Both the position numbers and the translations under genes were made by a program. From positions 62,001 to 126,000 of the forward strand of contig CAKSIG010000004.1 in the NCBI GenBank assembly GCA_934463035.1: a stretch of DNA of 64,000 nucleotides, given 5' to 3'. Source of the DNA: an uncultured Eubacteriales bacterium (GTDB lineage: Bacteria; Bacillota; Clostridia; Oscillospirales; Acutalibacteraceae). Below the pieces are notes generated by a model. The model was not told the DNA's origin. It saw only the letters and a list, made by a program, of their open reading frames with translations, and did no database searches. Below are positions 1 to 8,466 of this stretch, one piece after another; position 1 is the first letter of the stretch; each line of letters opens with the position of its first letter.

Positions 1-230
1 CGGGAAAACAGTTCTTAGAACAGATAAGAATTTCAAAAGATGTTGTTTACAGCCGCAATCATAATGACGATTTGAAAAAAATGGTTAAAGGCATTATGAT
101 AGAAAGCTATATTGAAGACGGCGCACAGAAGATAGGCGACCATACATACGGTAAATCGATAACCGACCCGTGCCTCGGTTGGGAAAAGACCGAAAAACTT
201 ATCTATAAAATAGCTGATACTTTAAAATAG
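1..230 (+). CDS. 3-deoxy-7-phosphoheptulonate (DAHP) synthase, C-terminal fragment
   Basis: The 5' end lies outside the window; the reading frame begins at base 3 and stops at TAG 228-230, giving 75 residues. They match the C-terminus of AroF/AroG/AroH-type DAHP synthases, which join phosphoenolpyruvate and erythrose 4-phosphate in the first step of aromatic amino acid synthesis. The visible landmarks are SRNHN, then MIESYIEDGAQK and YGKSITDPCLGWE, the last being the conserved late block of this family. A strong hairpin follows directly. Feedback type (Phe, Tyr or Trp) cannot be judged from this fragment. Confidence 0.88.
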   Translation, partial: GKQFLEQIRISKDVVYSRNHNDDLKKMVKGIMIESYIEDGAQKIGDHTYGKSITDPCLGWEKTEKLIYKIADTLK

Positions 231-246
231 AAAAATTGTAAAAATC

Positions 247-285
247 AAGCCTTCAAGGTATAAAACCTTGAAGGCTTAGTCTTTT
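247..285. terminator. Bidirectional terminator between DAHP synthase and phoR
   Basis: A perfect 13-bp inverted repeat (247-259 and 265-277) encloses a 5-nt loop. A T-rich stretch follows on the plus strand, and A-rich sequence precedes it, which becomes U-rich in the minus-strand transcript. It sits between two convergent genes and can serve both. Confidence 0.85.
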
Positions 286-1933
286 AAAACTGCACTGTAA
301 TTGTGGTTCCCGCGCCGACTTTACTTTCGGTGGATATTGTGCCGCCCGTAAGCGAGGCAATGTGCTTTACTATCGACAGTCCGAGTCCCGTTCCGCCTAT
401 TTTTTTCGAGTGGCTCTTGTCAACACGGTAAAAGCGTTCGTAAATTCTTGAAATTTCAGCCGACGGAATACCTATGCCTGTGTCGGATACGGTTACGAAC
501 GGTTTGCCGTCTGCTGTACCTGTCTTCACAGTTACCGTTCCGCCGTCTTTGTTATATTTTATGGCATTGTCGCAAAGGTTGTAAATCATTTCAAATATGA
601 GATTATACGGTGCGTTTATAACTGCGTTTCCTAAATCCATATTTACTTTTACATTCTTTTGCTCCGCCGCAACCGACAGGGAACGGCATACTTCGGTTGC
701 TGTTTCGCCGAGATTGACCTCGGTGTTGTCGTATTGCAGTGTTCCTTCATCTAACTTTGAGAGCTTGATTATGTCGTCAACAAGGGTGATAAGGCGTTTT
801 GATTCCTTATTAATATCCGAAGCAAAGCCTTTTATATCTTCCTTTTCAACCATTCCCGATTTGAGCATATCGGAAATACCGTATATTGAAGTAAGCGGTG
901 TTTTCAGTTCGTGCGATACATTTGCGGTAAATTCCCGTCTTAATCTCTCACGGTTTTCTTTTTCGGTGATGTCGATTATGAGTATTACCGAACCACAGAG
1001 CGAGCCGTCGTCGTTAAATACGGGATTAAGCGTTATCTCGTATATCTTACCGTCTGTTTCGGTTGTGGTATCAACACGTTTTCCGTCGCGGAGGGAAGTG
1101 AAAATTTCTCTGAAACTCTCACTTCGGTTGAGTTCAAGAATATTCTCGCCGTCGGGATTTTCCGTAACCGAGAATATCTGTTCAACGCTTTTATTGTGGG
1201 TTAAGATCCTGCCGTTTTTATCGGTCAAAATCAAACCCTCGCTCATATTGTCCGAAATAATTTCAAATTCACGTCGGCTTTGAGTGAGCGCCGATATTTG
1301 CGCGCGGATTTTTCTGTTTTGCGCGTTGATTTTTTTGATAATAGGGGAAAGCTCCTCGTAGCTTTCTTCTATTATCGGCTTTTCAATATCCATTTCATTA
1401 ATAGGTTTAAGCAGTTTTTTGGATATTATGCTTGCCAGCACATAAGAAAGTACAACAGAAGCGATTATTATAGCGCACAAGGGACTTAACAGCGTCATCA
1501 CAGTCGAGAAAATACTTGCGCGGCTGTTTGAAAGTCTTAAAACCTTGCCGTCTTCCAGCTTTAAAGCATAGTAGCAGGTTTTTCTTGAAATGGTTTCGGA
1601 AAAACGCACCGAATAACCCGAACCGTTTTCCATTGCCTCTTTAATTTCTTTTCGGTCGGAGTGATTTTGCATAAGCGAAACATCGTAGCGGTTATCAAAC
1701 AGTACGGTCCCGTCGCTGTCAATAAGGGTGATCCGGTCTTCCGAATTTTTAATACTTTCAAGATATTCGCTGTTATCATCAATGATATTGCTGATATAAT
1801 ATGCCTCGTTTTTCAGTGATGATAACTGGCTTTCGCTGTAAAACTGATATTGCACGCCTATTATAAAAACAATGCTTAACAGCATAGTAATAATAGATAC
1901 GAAAAAAATTCCTCTGAAAATTCTTTTGGTCAT
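284..1933 (-). CDS. phoR: PhoR-type sensor histidine kinase
   Basis: This is the membrane sensor kinase of the phosphate two-component system and the last gene of the pst-pho operon. I place the start at ATG 1933, because GGAGG lies five bases upstream; an in-frame TTG at 1957 has no comparable site. The 549-residue protein has an N-terminal membrane segment, an extracytoplasmic region, a second membrane segment near residues 140-170, a PAS domain (ILTDKNGRIL), the HisKA box with HELKTPL, and an ATPase domain with NLCDNAIKYN, DTGIGIP and GGTGLGLSI. It follows phoB by 24 bases. Architecture and neighbours both support phosphate sensing, though the signal is inferred from context. Confidence 0.92.
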   Translation of the reverse strand: MTKRIFRGIFFVSIITMLLSIVFIIGVQYQFYSESQLSSLKNEAYYISNIIDDNSEYLESIKNSEDRITLIDSDGTVLFDNRYDVSLMQNHSDRKEIKEAMENGSGYSVRFSETISRKTCYYALKLEDGKVLRLSNSRASIFSTVMTLLSPLCAIIIASVVLSYVLASIISKKLLKPINEMDIEKPIIEESYEELSPIIKKINAQNRKIRAQISALTQSRREFEIISDNMSEGLILTDKNGRILTHNKSVEQIFSVTENPDGENILELNRSESFREIFTSLRDGKRVDTTTETDGKIYEITLNPVFNDDGSLCGSVILIIDITEKENRERLRREFTANVSHELKTPLTSIYGISDMLKSGMVEKEDIKGFASDINKESKRLITLVDDIIKLSKLDEGTLQYDNTEVNLGETATEVCRSLSVAAEQKNVKVNMDLGNAVINAPYNLIFEMIYNLCDNAIKYNKDGGTVTVKTGTADGKPFVTVSDTGIGIPSAEISRIYERFYRVDKSHSKKIGGTGLGLSIVKHIASLTGGTISTESKVGAGTTITVQF

Positions 1934-1957
1934 ATTTGCCTCCGATAATACAAGCAA

Positions 1958-2626
1958 TTATTCTGAAATTTTATAACCTACTCCGCGTACGGTTTCTATC
2001 TTGTCACCGCTTTTTCCGAGTTTTGTTCTAAGGGATTTTATGTGAACATCAACGGTTCTGTTTTCACCGTCATAATCATATCCCCAAATTTTGCTGAGCA
2101 GGGAATCCCTTGTAAAAACCTTGCCTTTGTTTTCGGCTAAAAGCCGCAGTATACTGTATTCTTTCAGGGTAAGCACAACATTTTGTCCGTCGGCAGTAAC
2201 GGTGTGCTTTTCGGTATCCATAACAATATCCCCGATACGCAGCTCAGCGGATTTATTTTCCGATGTTCTTCTCAGCACCGCTTTTATCCGCGATATTAAT
2301 TCCATTGTGCCGAAAGGCTTTGTTATGTAATCGTCCGCGCCGTTGTCAAGGCCCGTGACTTTATCGTATTCCGATGATTTTGCAGTCAGCATTATTATCG
2401 GAATTTTTTCGGTCTTAATATCACGGCGCAGTTTTTTAAGCACAGAAATGCCGTCCTCCTCGGGGAGCATAACGTCAAGCAGAATTAACTGCGGGACACT
2501 TTTCTCCAACGCAGAGTACAAATCGGACGGTTTTTCAAAGCCAACCGCTTCAAGTCCTGTTTGTCCGAGCGCGTAAACAACGAATTTTCTTATACTTTCA
2601 TCATCTTCGAGAAGATATATCATCAA
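1958..2626 (-). CDS. phoB: PhoB/PhoP-family response regulator
   Basis: This 222-residue OmpR-family regulator has a receiver domain (residues about 1-115) with acidic pocket EDDE, phospho-acceptor in LILLDVMLPEEDG, conserved Thr in MLTAKS and Lys in ITKPFG. A winged-helix DNA-binding domain follows (about 125-222), with the typical ending RTVDVHIKSLRTKLG and TVRGVGYKI. It would be phosphorylated by the adjacent PhoR and bind TTAACA-type repeats such as those upstream of pstS. It lies 17 bases downstream of the HD-domain gene. The name PhoB or PhoP depends on the naming tradition; the phosphate role comes from gene order. Confidence 0.93.
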   Translation of the reverse strand: MMIYLLEDDESIRKFVVYALGQTGLEAVGFEKPSDLYSALEKSVPQLILLDVMLPEEDGISVLKKLRRDIKTEKIPIIMLTAKSSEYDKVTGLDNGADDYITKPFGTMELISRIKAVLRRTSENKSAELRIGDIVMDTEKHTVTADGQNVVLTLKEYSILRLLAENKGKVFTRDSLLSKIWGYDYDGENRTVDVHIKSLRTKLGKSGDKIETVRGVGYKISE

Positions 2627-2643
2627 AATGCCTCCTTGCCGTT

Positions 2644-3303
2644 TTAAATCAGAGATTGACCGTTTATGTTTAATTTAAAACTCAGTCCGAGCTTTTCCGC
2701 CGCCTTGCGGCAAAGAATCATTCGTTCCATAAAAATTTCAAAATAATCCATAATATTCCCGTAACGCGTGTCTATGCTTAAACTCAGTTTAATAATGTCC
2801 TTTTTGTCGTTGATTTTAAGCGATGAGCTTTTAACGGAATAATTTACTCGGTCGTGTATGTCAAACGCAGTCTTGTCGCGGTTGCGGACGCGGCTGCGGC
2901 GTACATCTGATTTATCGGCAAGTATAAGGGCGGCTGATATTTCATCAACGGGTACCCCGGTACCTTCGTCGTGGTTGCCGATTGCGGTGACTATTGTAGC
3001 AATGTCCGACGGATCCATTTCAAGATTTGTCAGTATCCTGAAAGCCATAATTGCGCCGCTTTGCGAGTGTTCAATTCGATTTACAAGGTTGCCGATGTCG
3101 TGCAGGTAGGAAGCGATTTTTGCAAGCTCTATTCTATGCTCGTCAAACCCAAAAGTTGACAGTATATACTCTGAGGTCTTTGCCACTTTTGTTACGTGAG
3201 CAAAGCTATGCTCCGTAAAACCGAGTGCCGACAGCGATTTGTCTGCCGCCTCAATATACGTCTTAATTTCGGGATTGTTTATAATTTCATCGTATCCTAC
3301 CAT
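2644..3303 (-). CDS. HD-domain metal-dependent phosphohydrolase embedded in the pho operon
   Basis: The 219-residue protein carries a complete HD-type metal site: H36, the H68-D69 pair (SYLHDIGN), H79, H111-D112 (GNHDEG) and a later acidic DKSD. HD proteins of this kind hydrolyse phosphomonoesters or phosphodiesters, including nucleotides and signalling nucleotides, but no substrate can be read from the sequence. There is no signal peptide or membrane segment, so it should be cytoplasmic. It lies in the same direction between phoU (29 bases upstream) and phoB (17 bases downstream), so it is probably cotranscribed. An HD enzyme is not a standard Pho component, and I cannot assign it to a named family. 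Confidence 0.85.
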   Translation of the reverse strand: MVGYDEIINNPEIKTYIEAADKSLSALGFTEHSFAHVTKVAKTSEYILSTFGFDEHRIELAKIASYLHDIGNLVNRIEHSQSGAIMAFRILTNLEMDPSDIATIVTAIGNHDEGTGVPVDEISAALILADKSDVRRSRVRNRDKTAFDIHDRVNYSVKSSSLKINDKKDIIKLSLSIDTRYGNIMDYFEIFMERMILCRKAAEKLGLSFKLNINGQSLI

Positions 3304-3332
3304 TTTTACCTCCTGAATTTTATCATAACAGG

Positions 3333-3971
3333 CTATTTGTGTTCACCTGTTATGGAATATTCAACCCATTCCGCAATATTAACTGCGTGGTCGCCGATAC
3401 GTTCAAGGTATTTTGCAACCATAAGCAGATCAATACAAAACTCGCCGTTTTTGCTGTCCTCCGAAATCAGTTGAACAAGCTCGTCTTTTACCTTTATAAA
3501 CAGCGCGTCAACCTTATCATCATATTCTACAACGGAGGCGGCAAGCTCGTAATCCTTTTTTACAAAGGATTCTATACTGTCGGTAACCATTTTAATAGCG
3601 GCGCCCGCCATATCCCTTATGTGAATACGGCTCTGCACGTTATTGTGCTTTACCAGCTTAGTGATCTCAGCAATGTCAGACGCCTGATCGCCGATACGCT
3701 CCATATCGGAAATCATTTTAAGAGCGGAAGATACCGTGCGCAGATCGTGTGCCACGGGTTGCTGCTGCAAAAGCAGTTTCATACATATTGACTCAATGTC
3801 GCGTTCCTTTTGGTTTATTTCATTTTCTGTTGCGAAAACCTTTTCGCACAGGTCCGTATCACCGTCAAGCAGTGATTTAACCGAAGCGCTTATCGCGTCT
3901 TCACAGAGCGCGCCCATAGTTATAAGTTCAAGATTAAGTTTATCAAGCTGATTGTCGAATTTGTTTCTCAT
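3333..3971 (-). CDS. phoU: PhoU, phosphate signalling regulator
   Basis: PhoU dampens PhoR signalling and modulates Pst transport when phosphate is sufficient. The protein begins at MRNKFDNQLDKL: this ATG starts one base after the pstB stop and has an AGGAAGG site upstream, so a longer in-frame extension into pstB is rejected. The 212 residues contain the two PhoU repeats, each with the acidic/aspartate helix pattern (ISDMERIGDQASDIAE and KYLERIGDHAVNIAEW). These E/D-R-I-G-D blocks bind metal clusters in known structures. The length is typical. Confidence 0.95.
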   Translation of the reverse strand: MRNKFDNQLDKLNLELITMGALCEDAISASVKSLLDGDTDLCEKVFATENEINQKERDIESICMKLLLQQQPVAHDLRTVSSALKMISDMERIGDQASDIAEITKLVKHNNVQSRIHIRDMAGAAIKMVTDSIESFVKKDYELAASVVEYDDKVDALFIKVKDELVQLISEDSKNGEFCIDLLMVAKYLERIGDHAVNIAEWVEYSITGEHK

Positions 3972-3972
3972 A

Positions 3973-4722
3973 TTAACCAAACCTTCCTGTGATGTAGTCT
4001 TCTGTTCGTTTGTCCTTAGGATTTGAAAACATTTTCTCGGTTTCGGAAAATTCAATTACCTCTCCTAAAAGGAAGAAAGCGGTATAGTCCGAAATTCTTA
4101 CAGCCTGTTGCATATTATGGGTGACCATAATTATAGTATATTTCTTTTTCAATTCGGTTGCAAGGTCTTCAATCTTAGAAGTTGAAATAGGGTCGAGAGC
4201 GCTTGTAGGTTCGTCCATAAGAAGCACCTCGGGTTTTACGGCAAGCGCACGCGCGATACAAAGCCTTTGCTGTTGACCGCCTGACATTGCAAGTGCGCTC
4301 TTTTTAAGACTGTCCTTTGTTTCGTCCCATATCGCGGCGTCTCTTAACGATTCTTCAACTATTTCGTCGAGCTTTGATTTTGAATGAATACCGTGCGTCC
4401 TCGGACCGAAAGCAATGTTATCGTAAATGGACATAGGGAAGGGGTTGGGCTTTTGAAAAACCATACCGACGCGTTTACGAAGAAGATTGACGTCCATACC
4501 GCCGTATATGCTTTCGCCGTCAAGCAAAACTTCGCCCTCAATGCGGCAGCCCTCAACAAGATCGTTCATTCGGTTAAGGGTTTTAAGAAGTGTAGACTTT
4601 CCGCAACCGGACGGACCGATAAATGCCGTTATTTTGTTTTCGGTCATATTTAAGTTGATGTTTTTCAATGCCTTGAAATCATTATACCATAGATCAAGGT
4701 TTTTTACATTAAATTTATCCAT
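3973..4722 (-). CDS. pstB: Phosphate ABC transporter ATP-binding protein
   Basis: PstB powers high-affinity phosphate import. The 249-residue protein has Walker A GPSGCGKST, Q-loop region VFQKPNPFP, ABC signature MSGGQQQRL, Walker B VLLMDEPTSALDP and the switch His in VTHNM. The ending EYITGRFG-like (DYITGRFG) is characteristic of PstB. It is three bases after pstA and one base before phoU, in the order of a complete pst operon. Confidence 0.97.
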   Translation of the reverse strand: MDKFNVKNLDLWYNDFKALKNINLNMTENKITAFIGPSGCGKSTLLKTLNRMNDLVEGCRIEGEVLLDGESIYGGMDVNLLRKRVGMVFQKPNPFPMSIYDNIAFGPRTHGIHSKSKLDEIVEESLRDAAIWDETKDSLKKSALAMSGGQQQRLCIARALAVKPEVLLMDEPTSALDPISTSKIEDLATELKKKYTIIMVTHNMQQAVRISDYTAFFLLGEVIEFSETEKMFSNPKDKRTEDYITGRFG

Positions 4723-4725
4723 TTT

Positions 4726-5604
4726 TTATCCTTTCTTTGCAGAAATCTTTTTGGCTATTAAACCCGACAGTATGTTGATGATCAATACTAAAACGAGCAA
4801 CACAACCGCTGTCGCATACGCCTGCTCCATATAAAGTCCTTCGCTAAGCAAGGCGTACATGTGAATCGAAAGGGTTCTTCCGCTGTGCAATAAGTCTTTC
4901 GGTATACCCGCAACGGTGCCTGATGTGTAAATGAGCGCCGCAGTTTCGCCGACAATTCTGCCTATTGACAGAATTATTCCTGAAAGTATGCCGGGTACGG
5001 CTGACGGAAGCACAACTTTAAACACGGTGCGCAGTCTGCCTGCTCCGAGACCGAAGCTGCCTTCCCTGAAAGAATCCGGTACGCTCAGGATTGCTTCTTC
5101 GGTAGTGCGCATAATAGTAGGGAGAATCATTATTGCGAGCGTAAGGGCGCCTGACAGCATTGATTGGTTTAAACCGAAGAAAATAACAAATATCAAATAT
5201 CCGAACAAACCGAAGACGATTGACGGTATGCCCGCAAGTGTTTCCGTGGTGACGCGTACTATCTTTACAAGCGGATTGCCGCGTTTTGCATATTCGGTGA
5301 GGTAGATTGCCGAAAAAATGCCTATTGGCACAGCGAGCAAAAGGGATACCGCCGTCATAGTGACTGTGTTGATTATAGCGGGCATCATAGACACGTTTTC
5401 GCTGTTGTATTCCCACGCAAAAAGCGAGGGCTTTATATTCGGTATTCCTTTTATAAGTATATATGCTACGAGAAAGACAATAACCGCCATAGTCAATATC
5501 GCCGCAAGCCAAGTAATTAAAAACATTATCAGGGAACCCGGGTGATTCAACTTGGTTTTAATTTTTTGAACGGCTGTATAACCGTTTTGGGATTTAGTGT
5601 TCAT
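4726..5604 (-). CDS. pstA: Phosphate ABC transporter permease PstA
   Basis: PstA is one of the two membrane subunits of the phosphate importer. The 292-residue protein has about six hydrophobic segments and the cytoplasmic coupling loop with EAILSVPDSFREGSFGLGAG, the EAA-type motif that contacts PstB. Its start overlaps the pstC stop by four bases, indicating translational coupling. Length and the TLAGIPSIVFG block match the family. Confidence 0.96.
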   Translation of the reverse strand: MNTKSQNGYTAVQKIKTKLNHPGSLIMFLITWLAAILTMAVIVFLVAYILIKGIPNIKPSLFAWEYNSENVSMMPAIINTVTMTAVSLLLAVPIGIFSAIYLTEYAKRGNPLVKIVRVTTETLAGIPSIVFGLFGYLIFVIFFGLNQSMLSGALTLAIMILPTIMRTTEEAILSVPDSFREGSFGLGAGRLRTVFKVVLPSAVPGILSGIILSIGRIVGETAALIYTSGTVAGIPKDLLHSGRTLSIHMYALLSEGLYMEQAYATAVVLLVLVLIINILSGLIAKKISAKKG

Positions 5605-6464
5605 TTTGTCTTCTCCTTTTTAACAAGTGAAAACAGCAGATTTATTATCAGGATAAAAACAAAAAGCACGACAGACGTTGCTATGAGCGCTTCTCGGTGT
5701 AAATCTGTTGCATATCCCATTTCAAGCACGATGTTAGAGGTGAGCGTTCTGACGCCGCTGAATATGCTGTTCGGAATTATAGCCTGGTTTCCCGCAACCA
5801 TATTAACCGCCATCGCTTCGCCTATCGCCCTGCCTATTCCGAGAATAACTCCCGCGGTTATTCCTGATTTTGCGGCGGGAAGTGTGGCGAGAAAGGTGCT
5901 TCTCTCGTGTGTGGCACCAAGCGCCAAAGCACCCTCGTAATAGCTTTCGGGTACTGCACGTATAGCAGATTCCGAAACGCTTATTATCGTCGGCAATATC
6001 ATTATTCCAAGCATCACCGATGCGGTTAAAACGCTTTTGCCGTTGCCGCCGAACAAATATTGCATAGCTGGAACTATAACTACCAAGCCGAAAAATCCGT
6101 AAACGATTGACGGTATGCCCGCAAGCAGATCAACAGCGGGTTTAAAAATTTTATACAATTTTTTCGGACAGAATTTTGCAAGAAACACAGCGCAAAGTAT
6201 ACCTATCGGCACGCCTATTATAATTGCGCCCGCTGTAACATATATACTTCCTACTATCATCGGAAGTATTCCGAAGAGGTTTTCAAGCGGTTTCCACGTT
6301 GTACCGAATAAAAACTTTGAGGCTCCTATTTTACCAATGGTCGGTATACCGTTTGCAAATAAAAAAATGCATATAAGCAATACCGCAATTATTGAAACAC
6401 AGGCACACAACGTAAAAACTATCTTCATAGATGTTTCTTTAAATTTTTGAAGTTTTGTATTCAT
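5601..6464 (-). CDS. pstC: Phosphate ABC transporter permease PstC
   Basis: PstC pairs with PstA to form the phosphate channel. The 287-residue protein has six predicted membrane helices, the LLAGIPSIVYGFFG block shared by Pst permeases and an EAA-type loop (SAIRAVPESYYEGALALGA). It lies 71 bases after pstS, separated from it by a hairpin that could lower permease expression relative to the binding protein. Confidence 0.96.
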   Translation of the reverse strand: MNTKLQKFKETSMKIVFTLCACVSIIAVLLICIFLFANGIPTIGKIGASKFLFGTTWKPLENLFGILPMIVGSIYVTAGAIIIGVPIGILCAVFLAKFCPKKLYKIFKPAVDLLAGIPSIVYGFFGLVVIVPAMQYLFGGNGKSVLTASVMLGIMILPTIISVSESAIRAVPESYYEGALALGATHERSTFLATLPAAKSGITAGVILGIGRAIGEAMAVNMVAGNQAIIPNSIFSGVRTLTSNIVLEMGYATDLHREALIATSVVLFVFILIINLLFSLVKKEKTK

Positions 6465-6493
6465 AAAATTTCCTTTTAGCTGGTTTGCGGCAA

Positions 6494-6515
6494 AGCTCTC
6501 CTATTAAGGAGAGCT
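6494..6515 (-). promoter_or_regulatory. Intercistronic hairpin between pstS and pstC
   Basis: A 9-bp inverted repeat (6494-6502 and 6507-6515, four-base loop) lies in the 71-base gap. It is not followed by a long U-run, so it is better read as an RNA-stabilising or partially terminating element. Such elements are common between binding-protein and permease genes and raise the ratio of the former; that role is inference here. Confidence 0.6.
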
Positions 6516-6535
6516 GCCTTGATTTTTATTATGTC

Positions 6536-7405
6536 TTACTGTATTTCGCTCCACTTTGTAAGTCCGCCTGTGTATATCTCGGTGACCTGTTCGCTCTTTA
6601 TATCGTCAAGAGCATTTGCTTTGTTTACGATTACCGCGATACCGTCCATAGCGATTTTGGTGGGGTTCAATCCGCTTTCTTTTTCGCTGTCCTTTACCTC
6701 GCGTGAAGCCATACCTATGTCGTATATTCCGTCAATAGCGCCCTTCATACCTGATGAAGAATCGTTTTGCTGAACGTCAATCGTTACGTTGGGGTTTAAT
6801 TTAACGTAAGCCTCTTTAAGTTTTTCCATAACAGGTGTTACAGAGGAGGAACCGCCGACCTTAACCGTGCCTGACAGGTTTGCCGCTTCGTAAGCGCCTG
6901 TATTGCCTTCGCTGATATAACCGTTCTTTTCAACTATCTGCTGACCCTGCTCGCTGAGTATGAACTTTATGAAGTCGCTGGCTACTCCGCTTACATCACC
7001 CTTTGTAGCAATGTTGAAGGGACGTGCAACCTTGTAAGTTCCGTTTTTAACATTTTCGGCTGTTGCCTCAACGCCGTCAACCTTTAAGTCTTTTACTTTG
7101 CTCTTGTCAAGAGAACCGAGAGAGATGTAGCCGATAGCGGATTTGTTACCCTCAACCGTTGTGATCATAACCGAAGTTGAGTTGGTTGTTTCTGCTGTGG
7201 CAATCGTTTTATCGGTCTTGTTGCCGTCTGCGTCTTTCTGCTCAATTCCGAGAAGCTCGATAAAAGCGCCTCTGGTTCCCGAGCCTTCTTCTCTTGTAAG
7301 AACCGAAATAGTGTCATTACCTGCCGCTTTTTGCGCTGAACCGCAGCCTGCGAGGGCACCCAAAAGCAAAATTGATGCCAATCCAATGCTTAATAACTTT
7401 TTCAT
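6536..7405 (-). CDS. pstS: Phosphate-binding lipoprotein PstS
   Basis: PstS captures phosphate outside the membrane and delivers it to PstCAB. The N-terminus is a lipoprotein signal peptide with lipobox LAGC, the Cys being lipidated. The ORF opens with two closely spaced ATGs (7411 and 7405); the GGGAG site is only two bases from the first and eight from the second, so I favour 7405, giving 289 residues. Phosphate-site motifs include EGSGTRGAF and SSVTP, followed by DSSSGMKGAIDGIYDIGMASRE. The protein appears to hold two PBP_like subregions in the usual order. It is the first gene of the operon and follows the Pho-box promoter. Confidence 0.95.
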   Translation of the reverse strand: MKKLLSIGLASILLLGALAGCGSAQKAAGNDTISVLTREEGSGTRGAFIELLGIEQKDADGNKTDKTIATAETTNSTSVMITTVEGNKSAIGYISLGSLDKSKVKDLKVDGVEATAENVKNGTYKVARPFNIATKGDVSGVASDFIKFILSEQGQQIVEKNGYISEGNTGAYEAANLSGTVKVGGSSSVTPVMEKLKEAYVKLNPNVTIDVQQNDSSSGMKGAIDGIYDIGMASREVKDSEKESGLNPTKIAMDGIAVIVNKANALDDIKSEQVTEIYTGGLTKWSEIQ

Positions 7406-7475
7406 TTTCATTTCTCCCTAATTGTATTTAGCTTTTTTCAGGCTTTTATCTGTTTTTTCCTCAGCCTGCAATTGC

Positions 7476-7530
7476 ATTATAAAATTGCTGTGTTAATTCT
7501 GTAATCATAGTAATGTTAAATCTGTGTTAA
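7476..7530 (-). promoter_or_regulatory. pstS promoter with TTAACA Pho-box repeats
   Basis: On the minus strand a perfect TATAAT lies at 7481-7476. Upstream of it are three exact TTAACA hexamers at 7496-7491, 7519-7514 and 7530-7525, with start spacings of 23 and 11 bases, and a degenerate ATTACA at 7505-7500. TT(A/C/T)ACA repeats at about 11-base spacing are the PhoP/PhoB binding pattern known from Bacillus. No good -35 hexamer is present, as expected for an activated promoter. The nearest repeat ends nine bases from the -10. Confidence 0.78.
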
Positions 7531-7586
7531 ATATATTTTTCGGCTGTCGGCACTGCTTTATTCCTGAAATTTACGTATTAAAACTG

Positions 7587-7620
7587 TTGCGATAAAACAA
7601 ATATTGTGATAATATATAAT
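7587..7620 (+). promoter_or_regulatory. Possible murI promoter region
   Basis: TTGCGA (7587-7592) is followed by GATAAT (7608-7613) at 15 bases and TATAAT (7615-7620) at 22 bases. Neither spacing is ideal, so the exact -10 is uncertain. The region is the AT-rich divergent interval between pstS and murI. Confidence 0.35.
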
Positions 7621-7647
7621 GTAATATTATTTTGAGGAGTGTAAGCA

Positions 7648-8466
7648 TTGTCCGATAAACGTGCTATCGGTGTTTTTGATTCGGGTCTAGGCGGATTGAC
7701 CGTAGTAAGGGAACTAGTCAAAAAAATGCCGAATGAGGATATAATTTATTTTGGGGATACGGGACGTGTTCCTTACGGCTCGCGCAGTTTCAACATAATT
7801 AAACGCTACGCCAGAGAGGACGAGAGCTTTTTACTTAAACACGACGTTAAACTGATAGTTGCCGCCTGCGGTACGGTTTCTTCTGTCGCCGCCGATGTTT
7901 CAAAAAGTCTTCCTGTGCCGTTTTTTGAAGTGGTATCGCACGCGGCATCGGCGGCGGTCAAGGCAACCTCCAATAATAAAATTGGTGTTATCGGCACGGC
8001 GGTTACCATTAAAAGCCAAAAGCATAAGGAATATATTTTAAAAATGGATCCTACCGCAGAGATATACTCTTGCAGCTGCCCTATGTTTGTGCCGCTTGTC
8101 GAGGAGGGCTGGTATTCGGCGGACGACAGCGTGGTAATCGGAACAGTGGAACGATATTTAAACCCGATTAAAAACGCGGGTGTGGATACGCTTATTCTGG
8201 GCTGTACTCACTATCCTGTGTTAAGCGGAGCCATAAGAAAGGTAATGGGCGACAATGTCAAGCTAATAAATGCGGGGACAGCTACCGCAGACGCGGTTTA
8301 TAATTTCTTAAATGATAATTCTTTGCTTAATGACGGGCAAAGCGAAGCACGGCATAAGTTTTATGTAAGCGATAAAGCCGATTCGTTCAGAAAGATTGCG
8401 TCCTCTCTTTTGGGCGAAGAAATTGATGAAAGCAAAGTCGAACAGGTGGATATAGGAACTGTATGA
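7648..8466 (+). CDS. murI: Glutamate racemase
   Basis: Converts L-glutamate to D-glutamate for peptidoglycan. The start is TTG at 7648 with GAGGAG eight bases upstream. The 272-residue protein shows FDSGLGGLTV (catalytic Asp), YFGDTGRVPYG, a catalytic Cys in VAACGTVSS and the second catalytic Cys in LGCTHYPVL. The usual CNT motif around the first Cys reads CGT here, a mild departure. It overlaps the next gene by four bases (ATGA). Confidence 0.94.
   Translation: MSDKRAIGVFDSGLGGLTVVRELVKKMPNEDIIYFGDTGRVPYGSRSFNIIKRYAREDESFLLKHDVKLIVAACGTVSSVAADVSKSLPVPFFEVVSHAASAAVKATSNNKIGVIGTAVTIKSQKHKEYILKMDPTAEIYSCSCPMFVPLVEEGWYSADDSVVIGTVERYLNPIKNAGVDTLILGCTHYPVLSGAIRKVMGDNVKLINAGTATADAVYNFLNDNSLLNDGQSEARHKFYVSDKADSFRKIASSLLGEEIDESKVEQVDIGTV

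Noticed and set aside
597..1283. 228-codon plus-strand ORF opposite phoR
   Set aside because: Ser/Phe-rich antisense shadow of the kinase domain; no motif or start signal.
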